Positions 1-14,054 of a stretch of DNA of 64,000 nucleotides are shown piece by piece. The first letter of the stretch is position 1; each line of letters starts with the position of its first letter. The position numbers were made by a program, and so were the translations under genes. The stretch is taken from assembly GCF_018691265.1 (NCBI RefSeq), contig NW_024881322.1, positions 14,533,489-14,597,488 on the forward strand, in the 5' to 3' direction. This DNA is from Tyto alba. Its lineage: Eukaryota; Chordata; Aves; Strigiformes; Tytonidae. Under the pieces are notes generated by a model. That model searched no databases. It was not told the DNA's origin and saw only the letters and a program-made list of their open reading frames with translations.

Positions 1-1079
1 AAACTTTGTCCCACTTACAAAATCCTCTATAGTCTGTACTATTATAGCCTAAGTAATCTATACTATAACTCTAAATTTCCATATGGTAATTACATTTTTT
101 TTTTGCTCTTACAGAAATGTCTGTTTCTTCTGTTAGAAGAATTCCACTTGGAAATTCCAATTTCGGGATTCAATAAAAATAGCTGTAAGAACTCCTGATG
201 TTTCTGAGGTCAGACCTTTTAAGCAGGTTTTCACATTTGCCAGTTTTTACAGCCCATTTTAAAAATATGTGCTAGTGTCAGAGAAGCCCAGCTGCGCTGA
301 AATGATAAACATGACTAGGGATGCTTCAGACTGTGGGTGACCTCTTCAAAACACAGGAATGAGGCTTGACTTTCCAGGCAAGGGGAGAGCAGCACTTCTG
401 GCACCCCAGGGACCTCCTGCATTGTTTTAGGTGGGCGCTCCCCTGCTCCCAAAATGTGGGCCCAAGGAATGGCCGCACCACACTAGGAAGCCCTGAGCTA
501 CCTCAGCTGAGATGTGGTATCTCTGTGTCACCCCATGGTCTGCAGTGTAGACAAGTCCTGAGTGTCTCTGAGCTGTATAAACATAACCACAAACTAAACA
601 GTTCCATTGTTCAATACAGATTTCCACTGTGCTTGGAAACTGAATCATAAATGCCTTTTCATAAAAGCATCCTAAGGGTAATGGATGCCTAAAATACATC
701 AGATCCATTATCAAGGAGTAGATTATCCCAGCTGAATACACAGTATCAGAGTTTCCTGATTTGTGTATAATCTACATTCTTAACATTTTCCTGGAGTGCT
801 GTTGGTTTGGGTTAGTAGGACTTACTGTACTCTCGGTGTTGAAAGATGAATAGGCCTATCAACTGAACAGCATAATAAATTTGTTAGGCTGCGCATGTCA
901 TGCTCCACCTCTCCCTCGTTCTTCATCATGTATAATGTAGCCTAATGCAATATGACAGCTGTTAGCAGAAAAACGGTGCAGCAGCCATAAAAATGTGATT
1001 TATGTCTTATTACTGAAGCAGCTAAAATTAAGAAGCTGGTGTTTGGGAGGGCAGCAAACAAGTGAAATGTGAAACACAG

Positions 1080-1102
1080 TATATATATATATATATATAT
1101 AT
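1080..1102. repeat. (TA)n dinucleotide repeat
   Basis: An uninterrupted run of alternating T and A, about 11 copies. Confidence 0.95.
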
Positions 1103-4100
1103 TCATGAAACATAGGAAGCTGTGAAATGCTTAGACTGACAGTGAAATTCTCCCTGGGTATCCACCGCAAGGTCAAACTAATAAAGGAAGTAATTGGTGG
1201 TGATGGTTGTGGATGTTCAGAATTGCCTACATGTCACAGCTGCTTATGCTGGAGTATCAGAAGCATGTTAAATGCATCTCCTGACATGAACCCAAAGATC
1301 CTTACAACTAAACAACATAAGAAAGCCTAATTTAAGGTGGCAGCTGGCAGAAAGAACAACATATCAAGCAGGAAAGTTGTTCTTAGCAGTCACAATGTGG
1401 AGAGGAAACAGTGGGATGGGAGAAATAACGTGGGCCTCATTCCCCGCTTCATTTTTCTGCTGGTGTAAATCCACCAGTTTAAGGCTACAGTCATGGATTA
1501 GGGATTTCTCCCTGGATGCTGAAACTGTGAGCATCAGAGAATATTCTGTATTCGGTTTATAACATACCTTATGTGAGCAAATGTGATCGTGTAACATCTT
1601 GTCAGTTTTGCCACTGAACGATTTAACACATTAATCTAAGACACGGTGAATTATAACCACCATGTCAGATCACTCCTTGGTTTCGGTTCAACATACACTG
1701 TGTATATATACTATAAACACACATATGTCTATGTACGTATATACTCAGGCTGCTGCTAAGTGTGGTGTTTTTGGTTCAGTGGGTGGCACTCTTCCTTCTG
1801 AGCCAGTACTAAACTAGTTCTTCCCCCCGTGTTGCTTAATGAATAGTGGAATATGGTCAGGTCAGAGAGGTTAATAGCCCTACTTTTGTTAAAAGTGCCA
1901 GGGGATCTTTCTTAGCAAGCAGTGAGAACCTCACAGTAAATACCACCTGAAAGACAGCCTGGGACCTGCTCAGAGTCACAGATTGGGGTGCTGCTGTAAT
2001 GTAGAAATAGGGGGAACCATGGTACATATTTAAGTGACTGAGTTGTCCTGCCCCCATAGATAACTACCAGATGCAGTGAAACTTTGCTTATGGGCAGTTA
2101 CAAAATAATAACCAAGGGTGGCATGGCTGGAAAATACTAGAGCTTTGGCATTTTGCTTTAAGTAAATATCAGAGAAGCAGCTTTCACCTGGTAGTGTGTA
2201 GTCACGTTGTAAATAATCCAGGATGGGGATCTCTCAGACCTTTTGCTGTCTTACTCTGGGTGCAGTAAAGTACTGAATGTGTTAGAGCAAGTGAGACCTG
2301 TGGCAAAAATGGCCACATTTTGTGGAGTTGCTAGAGGCCTTGCCTTGGACAACAATTCCCTTCCTTTCAGGGAAGGGCTATGGAAGTCCTGGTTCCAATG
2401 CATTAGGTGTCCTGAGTGACCTTCTAGCCCCTGGGTAGCCAGGATAGAGATTATTTTAACAGGATGCTTTATGTTTGGAGCATATCCGTGACAAACTGAA
2501 ACAGTTAGGACTCTATTTTGTGAAGCACTGTTGAGCTTTTTCTCTTTGCACTCAGTGTGGCTAGAAGCTGCACACTGGCAGATATACGGGCCCCTGTGAG
2601 ATGACAGCCACTGAAACTTAGCCATCAAAGAAGTTTGTGTGACTACAGGATTAGTTACTGGTTTTGCAAATGCCAGCAGTACCTTAATATTGCATTGGAG
2701 AGGTATTTGTAACCACAGAGCACTTCTATACCTAACTCCATAGAGACCTAGTAGGTTACTGCTACCACACTGAAATTTTCAATCACAACTCAAACCACAT
2801 CCAGGTCCACAGCTAACCATTTCCCAAGGGCATCAATGACACATCATCCTCCAACATATTGCTGACCAGTTTCTTCAGGTTTCAGCCTCATGCATGGCTC
2901 CTCTCCCCTCCTCAGCCTTTCTGCCCACTACACAAGGAAACCCTTTTGCATGTGCAGAGGAGCCAGATCTCTTCTAGCCCACTGGTGGTGACTTCAAGAA
3001 GCTTCTCACAGGGGCCACCCCTATAGCCCCCTCCCCTGATACCAAAAAACCCCACCACTCACTCAAACCCATGACAGTTAGTCAATATTGAAATAATATA
3101 GTTACATTTGTCATAGACACTGTTCACTCACTCCTGCAAACACCTGAAAAGTGTGATAGTTTCAGATGTCCAAACTAGATGTTCAGACTAATTCCAAGCA
3201 CACAGCAGTTTGTCAGACAAGAAGATCTTACACTGGTACGGTCTGCTACCTGAATAGATTTCAGAAACTGAGCACTAACTTTGTTAGGAATCACTTCAGC
3301 TGTCATTGCTTAGGGGTATTCAAGGTGAAATGAGGCAACTTTTAAATAGCGCAAAGTAAGATTGCGTAATAATTTAGGTCAAAAGTGAATAACGTGTCAC
3401 ATAACTGAGATGTTAGATGAGCAGAATATTGTGAATGCAAAACAGCAAATACCATGCACCACTGTCACCATTCTATATCCCTTTAGGCTAACCATTTCTT
3501 GCAGTCTGAGAAAAGAAAAATGTTAGCATTGCTGTCAGAAAGTTTCTGCAAAGAGAAAGTTTGATGGCAAAGGAAGTTCTGTATTTTGATGGGTGGCATT
3601 TAAAATATGTTTAGAGAAACAAGGTACAGTGAGCATAAATATATTGGAAAGCTGAAGAACTTCATCTCGTGAAGTGTATTAGCTTCAATAACTGCAATAG
3701 AAATAAGTGATTCCTGCCCACTACAGAAAGATTTTTTTGCTCAGTTATGAAAGGGCATGTGATATCAGAAACTGGAACAGTGCAGGCAAACTGAAGCAGT
3801 CTCTACTCCCTTGTTTGACTTTCCTCTTTGGAATGGCTGTGCAGCACACATGGATCAAAGCAAAGGGTCGTGTGCGTGGCTGCAGTCTCTACCATTTCTT
3901 CTTCTATGCCAAATCCTACAAAAGTGTTCCAAAACCAGGTAAATTTTGCCAAATACTCCTAATCCTAAGGAATTCTGATTAGCTGAATTTGTTATTCTAT
4001 ACAATGGTTTTATTGAACCATCATTTTTTAATTTATTTGTTATGTGTTATGTATCAGCTTGGCCAAGTATGCTGCAAAAAAAGGAGTATGTTTCTACCTG

Positions 4101-5069
4101 TTTTCTACCTTTCAGTGACAATCTATGCTTTGGTTCTGTGCCCTTCCAGCTTTGCATGAATCACTAAAGCACCAAATCCTTTACTTTTCAACAACTACCT
4201 TAGCAGATGCAAGGCTTCCTTTGAGGGAAACATCATAGCCACCTTCTTTACAAAAACAAGGCATAGGGCCACGTGTAATTTTGCGTATAAACGAATAAAT
4301 ATGAAGTTTATATGCAGCTTCAGTTTCAGATTGGAGTTGTTATGCTGGTCTTCAAAAGCTGTCTTGTTTTTCTTGCTGTATCTTACAATACTCTTCTTAC
4401 CTCCTGCCTCTTTACTCTCTTGCCTGATAACTGTACAGACAAGCATTGTCACGATCAGCCTGAGAAGTAGCTTTACATGCTCCTTCCACCCCAGAGATTT
4501 CTCTGATAAGACCCTGAACATCCTTGCAGCAATTCAAAATTAGGGAACTTGTTCAACAGACAGAACTGAGTTGTAGTGCCTCTATTCTCTGCTGGCTGAA
4601 AGCACCTGGGCTTAGGTCCAGACACCAGAAAGCTTTTTGGGGAGCATTGTGCCTGTGCTTATGTACCTTTTTTCTTTATGTCTCTGTTTTTTTTCTGACT
4701 GTCTTCAAGTGCTCCATAATGAAGGATAATTCTGCCTTTGTTTATTCCAGAGTCTGCTAGGTCCTGATTTCAGTTATGCTTGCCTACATCAGAAATAATC
4801 CTAATGCAGTATCTCCAAATCTCCTCCGGTGTCCCTGAGATCAAGTCTGACTCACTTCTTCTATACCTAGTCTTTAAAATCAAATCTGTTCTTTTTCTCT
4901 TTAAAACTGTCATTATGTTCTACTGTACTTTAAAGTGTAGTATTACTTTGAAAAAAAAGAGCGTAAAAATGACATCTCAGGGTTCTATATTTGTCTGACA
5001 GTTGTTTCTGTTGCAGAAGTGCTCATTTTATAAGTTAAAAAGCTGTCTTTCCCAACACATGCAAAATGC

Positions 5070-5172
5070 ACAGGGTGTTACGATTCAAGCTATTGACATA
5101 TCATCACCAGATTCTGCAACCAGTGTAGGCCATCTTACACTGTAAAGCCTTTATCTGCTTGTAACACCCTGT
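5070..5172. repeat. Perfect 12-bp inverted repeat with a 79-base interior
   Basis: ACAGGGTGTTAC at 5,070-5,081 is exactly complementary to GTAACACCCTGT at 5,161-5,172. The pairing may extend inward (AAGC with GCTT) after a 5-base bulge. It could be a hairpin, the ends of a small MITE-like element, or chance. Confidence 0.6.
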
Positions 5173-5893
5173 CTTCTTCAAATCATGCCCTTGGTGACAC
5201 TGTCAGGCCTTTTGCCTTGCATGAGCAAATTAGAGGTCAAAAGGATCACATTATGCAAGGAAAAGGTAAACCGCAGAATAAAATGCAGCTCAGGCTTTGT
5301 GTTAGAATGGCAGGAATGATGAGTATTAATAACAGTAAAACTTTACTTCTCTTAACAAACACAGACCCACTTGAGGTCTTTCTTTGGGGGTCAGGTTTGA
5401 GGCATAGCACTTTTAGCAGAGAGATCTGGTCACCATTCTGCTAAACGTACCAGGAAAGCCTTAATTTGATCTCAAAGGCATGTCTAAGAAATTTAAAGCA
5501 GTACCTCTCAGTTTTGCAGAAGTGGTGATCTGTTCAGCTGCTTTGGCAGGGAAAGTGTTGCTAAGGGTGCACAGGCAGCAGTCCGCCAGGGAAGGGGTTA
5601 ATAGAAAATGGTGGATGTAGCATATTATGGCACCAAGCAAACTTCCACATCTCTTTGCAGTCAAAGGTCTGTCTTTCATTTTCTTTTATAAAATGTATCA
5701 AACAATTTGGCATTAAAAGTACAACTTTTGTCATATTGAAAATAACAACGTGTTATAAGACAAAGGAACAAAGGCTGGAAGTTGAGGGAAATTAAAAAAA
5801 GGGAAGAAAGAAAGGAAAAATGAAGATGTGAAACAGTTGTGTTGAGTTTGGGAAAAAAACCCAAAACCTTCATCTTTCCCCTCCCTCCTTGTC

Positions 5894-5919
<26 letters not shown>
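5894..5919. repeat. Poly(T) tract
   Basis: A run of 26 T bases on the plus strand. No flanking duplication or retroposon body is recognisable. Confidence 0.95.
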
Positions 5920-5924
<5 letters not shown>

Positions 5925-7863
5925 GCTTGAAAATGCAACATTTGGAAAAATCTACATGTGTCTAAATTTAGGCTCTGTGTTACTTTACTCTGCATTTCTT
6001 TATCACACTTTAGTCATCCATATATCATTTTGTAGTGTATGTGGCAGGCTGATGCATGTCTTATTTTATAAATATTTATTACCCACTGGTATGTTCCTAT
6101 CTTTGAAGTTACATCCACTTCTTCATTTCAGTCTATGTTCCCTCCTTTTCCCTATTAAAAAAAACCTCTTGTCAAACAATTTTGTTTATGTGGAAATAGT
6201 ATGAAGACTAGTTTAATTTTGGGTTTAGTCTCATCTTTGTTTTAGCTTGCTGCACTTCCCCTCCTCCCCACCCTCCTTCCTTTTCTTTTTAGATAGTATA
6301 GGCCAGAAATAATCATGTAAAAACAATTTCTGTTGCTGTTGCATGAATGCAGCAAGGCAAACCTGGCCATTCATTAGCTGTTTTGCCCATCGGTCTGTCT
6401 CCCCAGGGATGTGTATGCTTTGTGCAACTGGAACAGCGAGGAGGACTTGAACTTGAGCTTGAAGGAAATAGTGACTGGCCTTTGAAGAAAGCTCAGAGAT
6501 AATCATCACAGGCTGTTGCTGCCCAACAGTGAGGATAATACAGTTTTGTGATTTAAGAGGAAGGGATCTTAAAAACATGGATTGAAAAAACCCAACCACT
6601 GGCTGCATCAGAAGGATAACCAAGCTGCCAGATTTACTGCAGCATAACTATATTTTTCAGTTGTGGTGTTGAGCGAATTCTCTCTGATACACAGGATCAG
6701 TGTCTGCTTATTATCCTCCATGTTGCTCTACCAGAGAGAGTGTGGTAAAAGTTTTACTGAGGTAAAAGTGACATACGTGATAGAGAATCAGTAATGAACT
6801 TTTCTAATCAGAAACACGATGACCTAAAAATTGTGTTTTATTTTTCCTCCCTCTGCCTGTCCCTCTAAGGAAACTGTATGAGAAGCATTTGAATCAGCTG
6901 GACTTTCTCAGCCTGGAGGAGAGAAGGCAAAAGTGGAGCCTTTTTTGCTGCCTTCAGCTACCTAGTTTCTGTTTTACCCTGAAGTCTGACATTCTCTTCC
7001 AATACCCCAAACCTTGTCTACATTTACCAGCTATACCAGCTGGTCTAATAAGCAACAAACCTTGTCTTGCCTAGTAATCCCTAATGTTCAGCTTGCCTTT
7101 CTTACTGATGATGAGCATTTAGCTGACTCTGTTCTTTGTAGTGCTCAAGTCCCTTTCCCAAGGGGCAGTTCACTTCTACGTGTGTGAAGTCAGGATGGTT
7201 TTCTCCTACGTGTCCTGTGTTACCTCTGTTACTTTACAGTTATCAGTATTGATTTTCAACTGCTCTTGCATTATTTTGTGCAGTTCTTCTGTAATTCCGT
7301 GCCACCAGTCATTGCCTTGGCTATTTTGATTAACTTACTATTGTCAGAAGACTTTGTCATCTGACTTTTTCTCCACTTCTAGATTTTTATGCTCATAGCA
7401 CAGAGGCTAATGCAGATCCAGACACTAATGTCATCTCTCCATTTATTTCATATCTTTTAATTAAAACTATTAGTGTGTGCTGCCTTCTTTGTCCCATGAT
7501 GGGTTAGTTTCTTTAGGAAGTTAGTGGGGGTTTTTATAAATTCCTCCTGAATAAGCCAAGCTGACTGTATCAGCATGTTTTCCGTTCCATGAACTTGCTG
7601 ATTCCTTCAAAAAATGAAACAGGCTTTCTACCTACAAAGCACACACTACATTTATCTTACTTGACCTTTTAATTCATTCTTAGATATTATGGATTTTGCA
7701 GGGTACTCAGCTTCTTCTCTAACCCTCTGTAATATGTTTTTAAAATTAACTTACTGACATTTCTGTTCTTTTCTATTTTTCTCACGCAAATATGTCTTTA
7801 TGCTGCTGACCTATCCAACAGGCTTTTGGGGTCTTTTTCAGTACTATGCCTCTAATACAGTAT

Positions 7864-8876
7864 TGTGCTGGGTTTCTGTGGTGGGGTTTATGGTAGCGGG
7901 GCAGGGGGTTACAGCGGTGGCCCCTGTGAGAAGCTTCTCGAAGCTCCCCCGGCTCCAAGTCGGACCCACCTCTGGCTAAGGCCGAGCCGATTAGCACCGG
8001 TGGCTGTGCCTCTGTGAGAACATATTTAAGAAGGGGAACCTGGGAGGGGGTTGGGATTGCTGAGGAGGAGTTATGAGGACACCTATGTGAACACCGAGGT
8101 CAGTGGGAAGAAGGAGAAGGACATGGGGAAGATGCACCGGAGCAAAGACCCTTGTGTCCTGTGGTGAGATGGCAGGGCCACCCCGCTGCCACCCATGGAG
8201 GTCTGTGGTGGAGTGGAAGCCAACCTGAAGCCTGTGGAGGAGCCCACGCCAGGACAGGCGCCTGCGCTTAGAGGAGGCCAGGACTCTGAGGGGAGAAGTG
8301 GCTCCCACTGTTGTTGTTCAGCGCTGGGAGGGCTGGAACACGCAGGGGGGACACACACTGGAGCAGGTCAGGAAGGGCTGCCTCCTATGAGAAGGACTCA
8401 CTGCGGAGAAGGTTCGTGGAGGAGTGTCTCCAGTGAGTGGGGGGCCACATGGAGCAGGGCAGGAATGTGCAGCGCTCACCCCCCGTCCCGAGCAGGAGGG
8501 AGCAGCGAGCTGACTGTAACCCCCATCCCTGCCCCTGAGCTGCTGGGGGAGGAGGGGGAGAGATGGGGAGCAGAGCTGAGCCCGGGGAGAAGAGAGGGGT
8601 GAGGGAGGTGGTTTTGGATGAGGTGGCGCTTCTCACCGCCCCACTCTGTTAACTGTTGTCTTTGTTAGGGTTTGAATTAAAATGATGGTTCTTGTTTTTC
8701 TTCCCCTATAGAGTCTGTCTTTTGCCCGTGACTGTAGTGAGCAAGACATCCCGCCCTGTCCTTACCTCAAATCCTGAGCCATTTTGTTTCATTTTCTCCT
8801 TGCCATTCCTGAGAGGGGAAGGGGTGAGTGAACAGCTGCGTGGTGCTCCGTTGCTCTCTGTGCTCAAACCACAACA
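7864..8876 (+). mobile_element. Solo LTR of an avian endogenous retrovirus (ERVL-like), 1,013 bp
   Basis: The element starts TGTGCTGGGTTT and ends CCACAACA, with TG...CA termini. It is flanked by an exact 5-bp duplication, AGTAT, at 7,859-7,863 and 8,877-8,881. It is much richer in G+C than its surroundings. The 5' part (GGTAGCGGGGCAGGGGG, then CCAAGTCGGACCCACC) matches an LTR type I recognise from bird genomes. An LTR promoter TATA-like ATATTTAAG lies at 8,022-8,030 and an ATTAAA poly(A) signal at 8,676-8,681. No internal retroviral genes are present, so it is a recombined single LTR. Open frames inside it (for example 8,195-8,602) are not genes. Orientation is given by the TATA and ATTAAA order. 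The exact subfamily is uncertain. Confidence 0.9.
8022..8030 (+). promoter_or_regulatory. TATA-like box of the solo LTR
   Basis: ATATTTAAG lies 160 bp into the LTR, followed by a G-rich stretch, where this LTR type normally has its promoter. Whether it is still active cannot be told. Confidence 0.5.
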
Positions 8877-8881
8877 AGTAT

Positions 8882-11800
8882 CCTTAAGTAGTCCGCAAGC
8901 TGCTTTGAAATATTTTACCCTTCCAGCTGCCCCTTTTAGTTTCTTGAAGTTTGCATAGGTCTTTGCAGTTTCCCTTTCTGAAAATGAACTCTGCTGTAGT
9001 GGAGGTAGGTAGATAGAAAGATAGACAAGTACAACTTACCTTCTTGCAGTAACAAACCTCAGCTTGGTAAAGTTACTGTTTCAAAACAATATTTTGAGAA
9101 TAGATTCTTGAGCCAGGTTCTGCATGGCAGTTTGCTTCTTCTCTTGTGGATTCCCTGCATAGCTAATCCCTGAAATGGTCAGTCCTGACAGCAAAAAATT
9201 TAATTGCTCCTTCATCACTTGATGTCACAGTTTCTGCATGGGAGTAATTGAAACCACTCCCCTGTTGCTGCATTTCCTCTCCCTGCAGACCCTCTGCCCT
9301 CCCCAGGTGCTGCAGACCCTCCCCTCTCCGTACCTGTGCTGGGTCATTGTCAGGGCAGCTCTAGCACTGGCCTTCTCCTGTTTGGACTTGGAGTTTCTAT
9401 TCGTAGAGAATGTCTCCTATTTGTTGACATAATTAACTTACTTATCTGATCTCTCTCCTTCCTGCCCAGACATGTGGGGGTGGCATAAAGCTCCTGTGCC
9501 TGAGAGTATTTTCTTAGGCTATGGAAATATGAATGGAGAAGCAAAGCCTGAAGCCTAAACCTAGACCCAATTTCGCCACAAAAGCTGTGTACCAGGCTGT
9601 CCACTGCAAGCGTGAGAAAGGAGTAGGACTTGCACGAAAAGGTATGCATTCGAAAGCATGACAAATTTAAACCTGATTCATACCAAGGTAACTTGCCAGT
9701 GCTGAGACTGGCCTGAATTGCTTCTGAGGGTTGTGTCATGTGCTAGCAATTTCAAAAAATTGAAATAGTGCACTTTGTCACTTGTTAACCAATCTGTCTG
9801 CCCAATCTTTAGATAGATTTGAGGCCTGTGTACACTCTCAGCGTGGCAAAAGCAGTGAGTGTCTGATTCCTGAAAGTGGTGCCGTGTCTTCATCCTGCAT
9901 TGCACCACTGCCGAGGCTGTCATGACCCTGGGAAGGGCTGTGTCAGTGAAGTAGAAGATGCACAGCTCAGCTGAGAACTAAGATTTAGACCTCTGAATGG
10001 GTTCCTTATGTAGAAAGACCCAGTGAAATTGCATTCTGTAACTGGAGGTTTTTTTACCTCTACCCTGATTTAGGTTATCTTCACATTTTTCAAAGGCATT
10101 CAGTTCTGATCACTCTCATATGCAGTACATTAAAGTGCCCACGTCATCTACAGTCTTACTCTTTGCTCTTTTTTACTTGGTGATCTTTCTTGAAAAATAG
10201 GACTTAATTTTACTTTCAGTTAAGCCATCCAGGTCTATAATACCCTGCTGACTTCATTAAGATCAAGCCCAGGCCTATAAACTGCATCCTAATGCATTCA
10301 TAAGAGGCATTCTTGTGTGTGCATAAGTTGTGGAGGAGCAGTCTGCTCAAGAGCCCCTCTAGGGACCTCTACTAGTATCTCTTGCCAACTTTCCTCTGAA
10401 TGTTTTTCTTGTTTGAATAAAGCTGCTATGTTGGTTTTGTCTGCTGTTATATGAAATTCTGGAGGCCATAACTCTGGTGATATACATTTCTATCTTCTCA
10501 GAAACAGAGTCACTTTCTCATGCAATAGCAACTGGATGAGTCAGACATTAAATAATTGTTATGCTGCTTCCTGATGTGGTGTGGTAATGTGTAGTGAATT
10601 TGCCACTGGGTCCATAAGCTGCAGTGTCACTGTTCAAAGACAAAATAAACTCAATCCCTCTCCCAGTCCTCATAAGACAAAGATACGTAGATAGTGTCTA
10701 CTCATGTGGCCCTTTCTCCCAAGTCTTCCACTTTGGGTTCTTGGAGTTGCTGGCTGTTGAAGGGGAACGGGAAACCTCACTGCTCACTTAACTCTGTCCT
10801 GCAGAGAAGATTTGGGATGCTCTAGCAGCTGATGCTTTTATGCACTATTTTTCCAGTCAATGCAATTCTAGCAAAGCTAATGAGAAGCAATAGTAGACAG
10901 GAGAGATGTGATCAAACAGTGACAATGTGCAATATAGCTCTTTTGAAACCATGAAATGCCCAGAGGTTACAGAAGCTGGACAACAGGTATTTGCAAGCCA
11001 TGGATTTGATCCCTGTGCTATATTTCTATCAGCAGCATAAGGGAGGACAGTCACTTTGAGCCCTAGGCAGTACTGGAAATCAGTCTGTGGTGGTATTTCA
11101 GAGAGACAGACAAACTTAAGTAAGAAAGGGATCACTGAGGGCAGCCACTGAGACTACCAAAACACAGACTCTGTTAGCCCTGTGACAAGCACGGAAAGAA
11201 TCATGATATACACTGAAACTAGCCCAGTGACTCAACAGCCTGAGCAGCAGTGTGAAGATGTTTCTTTAAGGTAGGAAATGCACACTGAGTAGACACTATC
11301 TGTGTATCTGTTTTGCAAAATCATTTGGTGTTACCTGCCTTGGTCTGTATATTATTAGCTTGGTCTAATTTGTTTAGGACAGGTTTTATTCAGTTTTAGC
11401 CAATCATTCTGCTTGTGCAAAAGGCAGCTCTTAGTTCTCCACCGTTCTTTTCATATGGGGCATTTCAACAAGTCTGTACAATAGCAACAGTTCTCAGTAG
11501 CATTCTTAACATGAAAAGAAAATCAAATGGCTGGAGAAAATGGAAAAAATCTGGATTACACCATCCAGTACTACACTTTATGCCATGCCAGAGAAAGGAT
11601 AACTCCCTGATTTACACCTGAAGTGTAAGCTTAATTTATACCAGGTTAATACAAAAGCAGTTGGAATCAAGTAGCCCTTATGATTTTATTCTCTTAGAGC
11701 AACTTCCAAATCCAGTTGGATTTGTCCTTGCTGGCAATAATAATAGTGATCATAAGAGAGGAAAGAAAGCAAATATTCAATCATGTCTTAATTATATTTG

Positions 11801-12764
11801 AAACAAAGGCTTTCTCTAGCTCTGATTGCATTGATTTGTTGAAAGCTTATTTTCAGTAAGAGGAAAGCAATTCACTTCTCCAGCCTTTGTAGAAAGGCTT
11901 TCAGTGCCTGATTATTAAAAGGCCTGCTTATAGCTGTGGTGGCCTATGCTTGAGCACTGTGCAAATAATCCATTTAAAGATCAACCTCAACATTCTTGTT
12001 CCCTGATTCTCACCCCGCTGGAATGTAGCAGGAGTCCATTTATCATCATAGGAATGCAATGGCTGGTGAAAACCCTTCATAAATTTGCTTTACTTTCAAA
12101 TATGAGGGTGTTCAGATAATTTCTCGCTCAGACCAGGGATCAGCTGTCTGTGATCAGGCCTCTTGGATCACTTCATCTGACTACTAATCGATTTATAAAC
12201 TAGCACATGCGAACTGAAAGCCTTGCAATTTTGTCTCGGTAACATAAATTTTACTTTTATCTGTGCAAGCATCTAATTCTGGATAATTCAAGGGAATCGT
12301 GGTGATGGTAGTTGAAGACCTAACAGCCTGCAGGCAAAGGGAAGTCACAGTTGGCTTTAGCTTTTGTACTCAGTGCATTTCACAAGGAGAAGTGAACAAC
12401 CTAAAATTCCATTACATGTAGGGCCATGAATTTGAATGTCCATTTAGCACAGTCACACCGAAAAGAAAGGCATCACACTGTTCAGTCCAAAGAAGCACCC
12501 GCATGTTTCACCTTTACGGTTAATTTTTTTCTGCTATTTCCCCAGCTCCTGTGAATTTCCCACCCAGGAATGCATATTAAAGGGACGATTACACAATGCT
12601 TGGTGAAACTCCCTTTATTTATTTCACTTGTGTTGTTGCTGCTGTTGTATAAGAAAGAGCAAAATAACAAAAAGAACAAAGTAAAATAAAATAGTAGCTG
12701 ACCCAAACATTTTTAACATGCTGAAATCCCATTCCAAATGCAAAGACTCTTTCTCTTCCTTCCT
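8882..12764. other. Intergenic DNA between the solo LTR and the TTTC repeat, no gene seen
   Basis: No gene, RNA gene or well-preserved repeat is recognised. A 129-codon minus-strand frame at 9,350-9,739 lacks any family likeness. Some phrases near 11,600 resemble the ancient amniote repeats described elsewhere, too weakly to annotate. Confidence 0.7.
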
Positions 12765-13132
<368 letters not shown>

Positions 13133-13361
13133 TTTTCTTTGCATTGATTTGCACAAGCATTTTCTTTGTGAGCCAAATACATCTCTGGTATAACTTCACA
13201 GAAGTCACTGGACTTACACCAGAGGTGGTTTTGGTCCTCGGTCCTGGGTAAATACAGTAGGAATAAATTGGTCACGCAGGCAGAGTGTCTGGCAATAAGT
13301 GCACTGAGTGGTCCTGGCAAACCAATAGGAAAGATCTAAAATAAAAATCCCAAACAGGTCT

Positions 13362-13367
13362 TTTATT
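13362..13367 (-). terminator. Candidate most distal poly(A) signal (AATAAA) for INHBA
   Basis: The minus strand reads AATAAAAGACCTG, followed within 20 bases by a T/G-rich stretch that could act as the downstream element. It is the last AATAAA before the TTTC microsatellite. Confidence 0.35.
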
Positions 13368-13679
13368 TAACATAGGGCCTAGAAATCTACTGGGAGCTGC
13401 TGAATACTGCCCACTAACTGTACAAAGTATAGGTAGCATGCCTTCCAAATATCAAAATACCAGACGGAATGCCGTGAAAATAAATAACTTCTAATATAAA
13501 CAAATGAGAACATATCAAACTGTTACCTCTTTAAACATAATGTAAATAAAAAAAATACCAGTCCTTCTACACAATAAATATTAAGAAACCATTGACATAG
13601 TTGAAATGTACTCATATAAATTAACAACTTTAATTACATTAGCCAAACAGACATTGGTTAAAGCACTGCATGTAGTATG

Positions 13680-13712
13680 CAAAATAATAATAATAACAAT
13701 AATAATAATAAT
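13680..13712. repeat. (AAT)n trinucleotide repeat, imperfect
   Basis: Repeated AATAAT units with one AAC interruption. It lies within the presumed distal 3' UTR or flank of INHBA. Confidence 0.85.
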
Positions 13713-13774
13713 ATCAACAACAAAACACAGAATGATAAAAACAAAATAGGTTTCATAATATCTTGGCTTTCATA

Positions 13775-13876
13775 ATTTATATATATGTATATACATATAT
13801 ATATAGTTGTGTGTGTATCTATATACTGTAGATATATATATAATATGTATATATACATACATATATATATCTTTAA
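13775..13876. repeat. ATATAC/ATATGT-type AT-rich repeat
   Basis: About 100 bp of alternating TA, TATG and TATAC units with a short GT run. Similar low-complexity tracts recur at 17,495-17,545 and 18,475-18,535. Confidence 0.85.
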
Positions 13877-14048
13877 CCCATCGTCAATGTACTGTTTTTG
13901 AAAGTATTTAAATACAAAGAAACCCACTGAGAATTAACACAGATTCACTATATCTCAAAAAATAAATAGCTATATAACCCAGAAGTGTTGTTTGTTTTTG
14001 CCCATGAAAATGTTGCTTATAGTTGCTCTTGAAAGGCCAAATTATGAT

Positions 14049-14054
14049 TTTATT
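14049..14054 (-). terminator. Candidate distal poly(A) signal (AATAAA) for INHBA
   Basis: The minus strand reads AATAAAATC about 5.0 kb past the stop codon. It competes with the signals near 14,255 and 13,362 as the distal end of the transcript. Confidence 0.35.

Larger units (their letters stand above)
1..7858. other. 3'-side intergenic DNA of INHBA, no gene seen
   Basis: AT-rich sequence with frequent stops. The longest open frames (125 codons at 2,251-2,628 and 130 at 6,231-6,623, both minus strand) have no recognisable domain or splice support. Apart from the TA repeat, the 5,070-5,172 inverted repeat and the poly(T) tract listed above, I see nothing definite. Confidence 0.7.

Noticed and set aside
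2975..2988. CTCF-like core (minus strand CCACCAGTGGGC)
   Set aside because: Only 11 of 14 consensus positions match, so it is too weak to list.
8195..8636. 135-codon and 83-codon open frames
   Set aside because: They lie wholly inside the solo LTR, which does not encode proteins of this kind.
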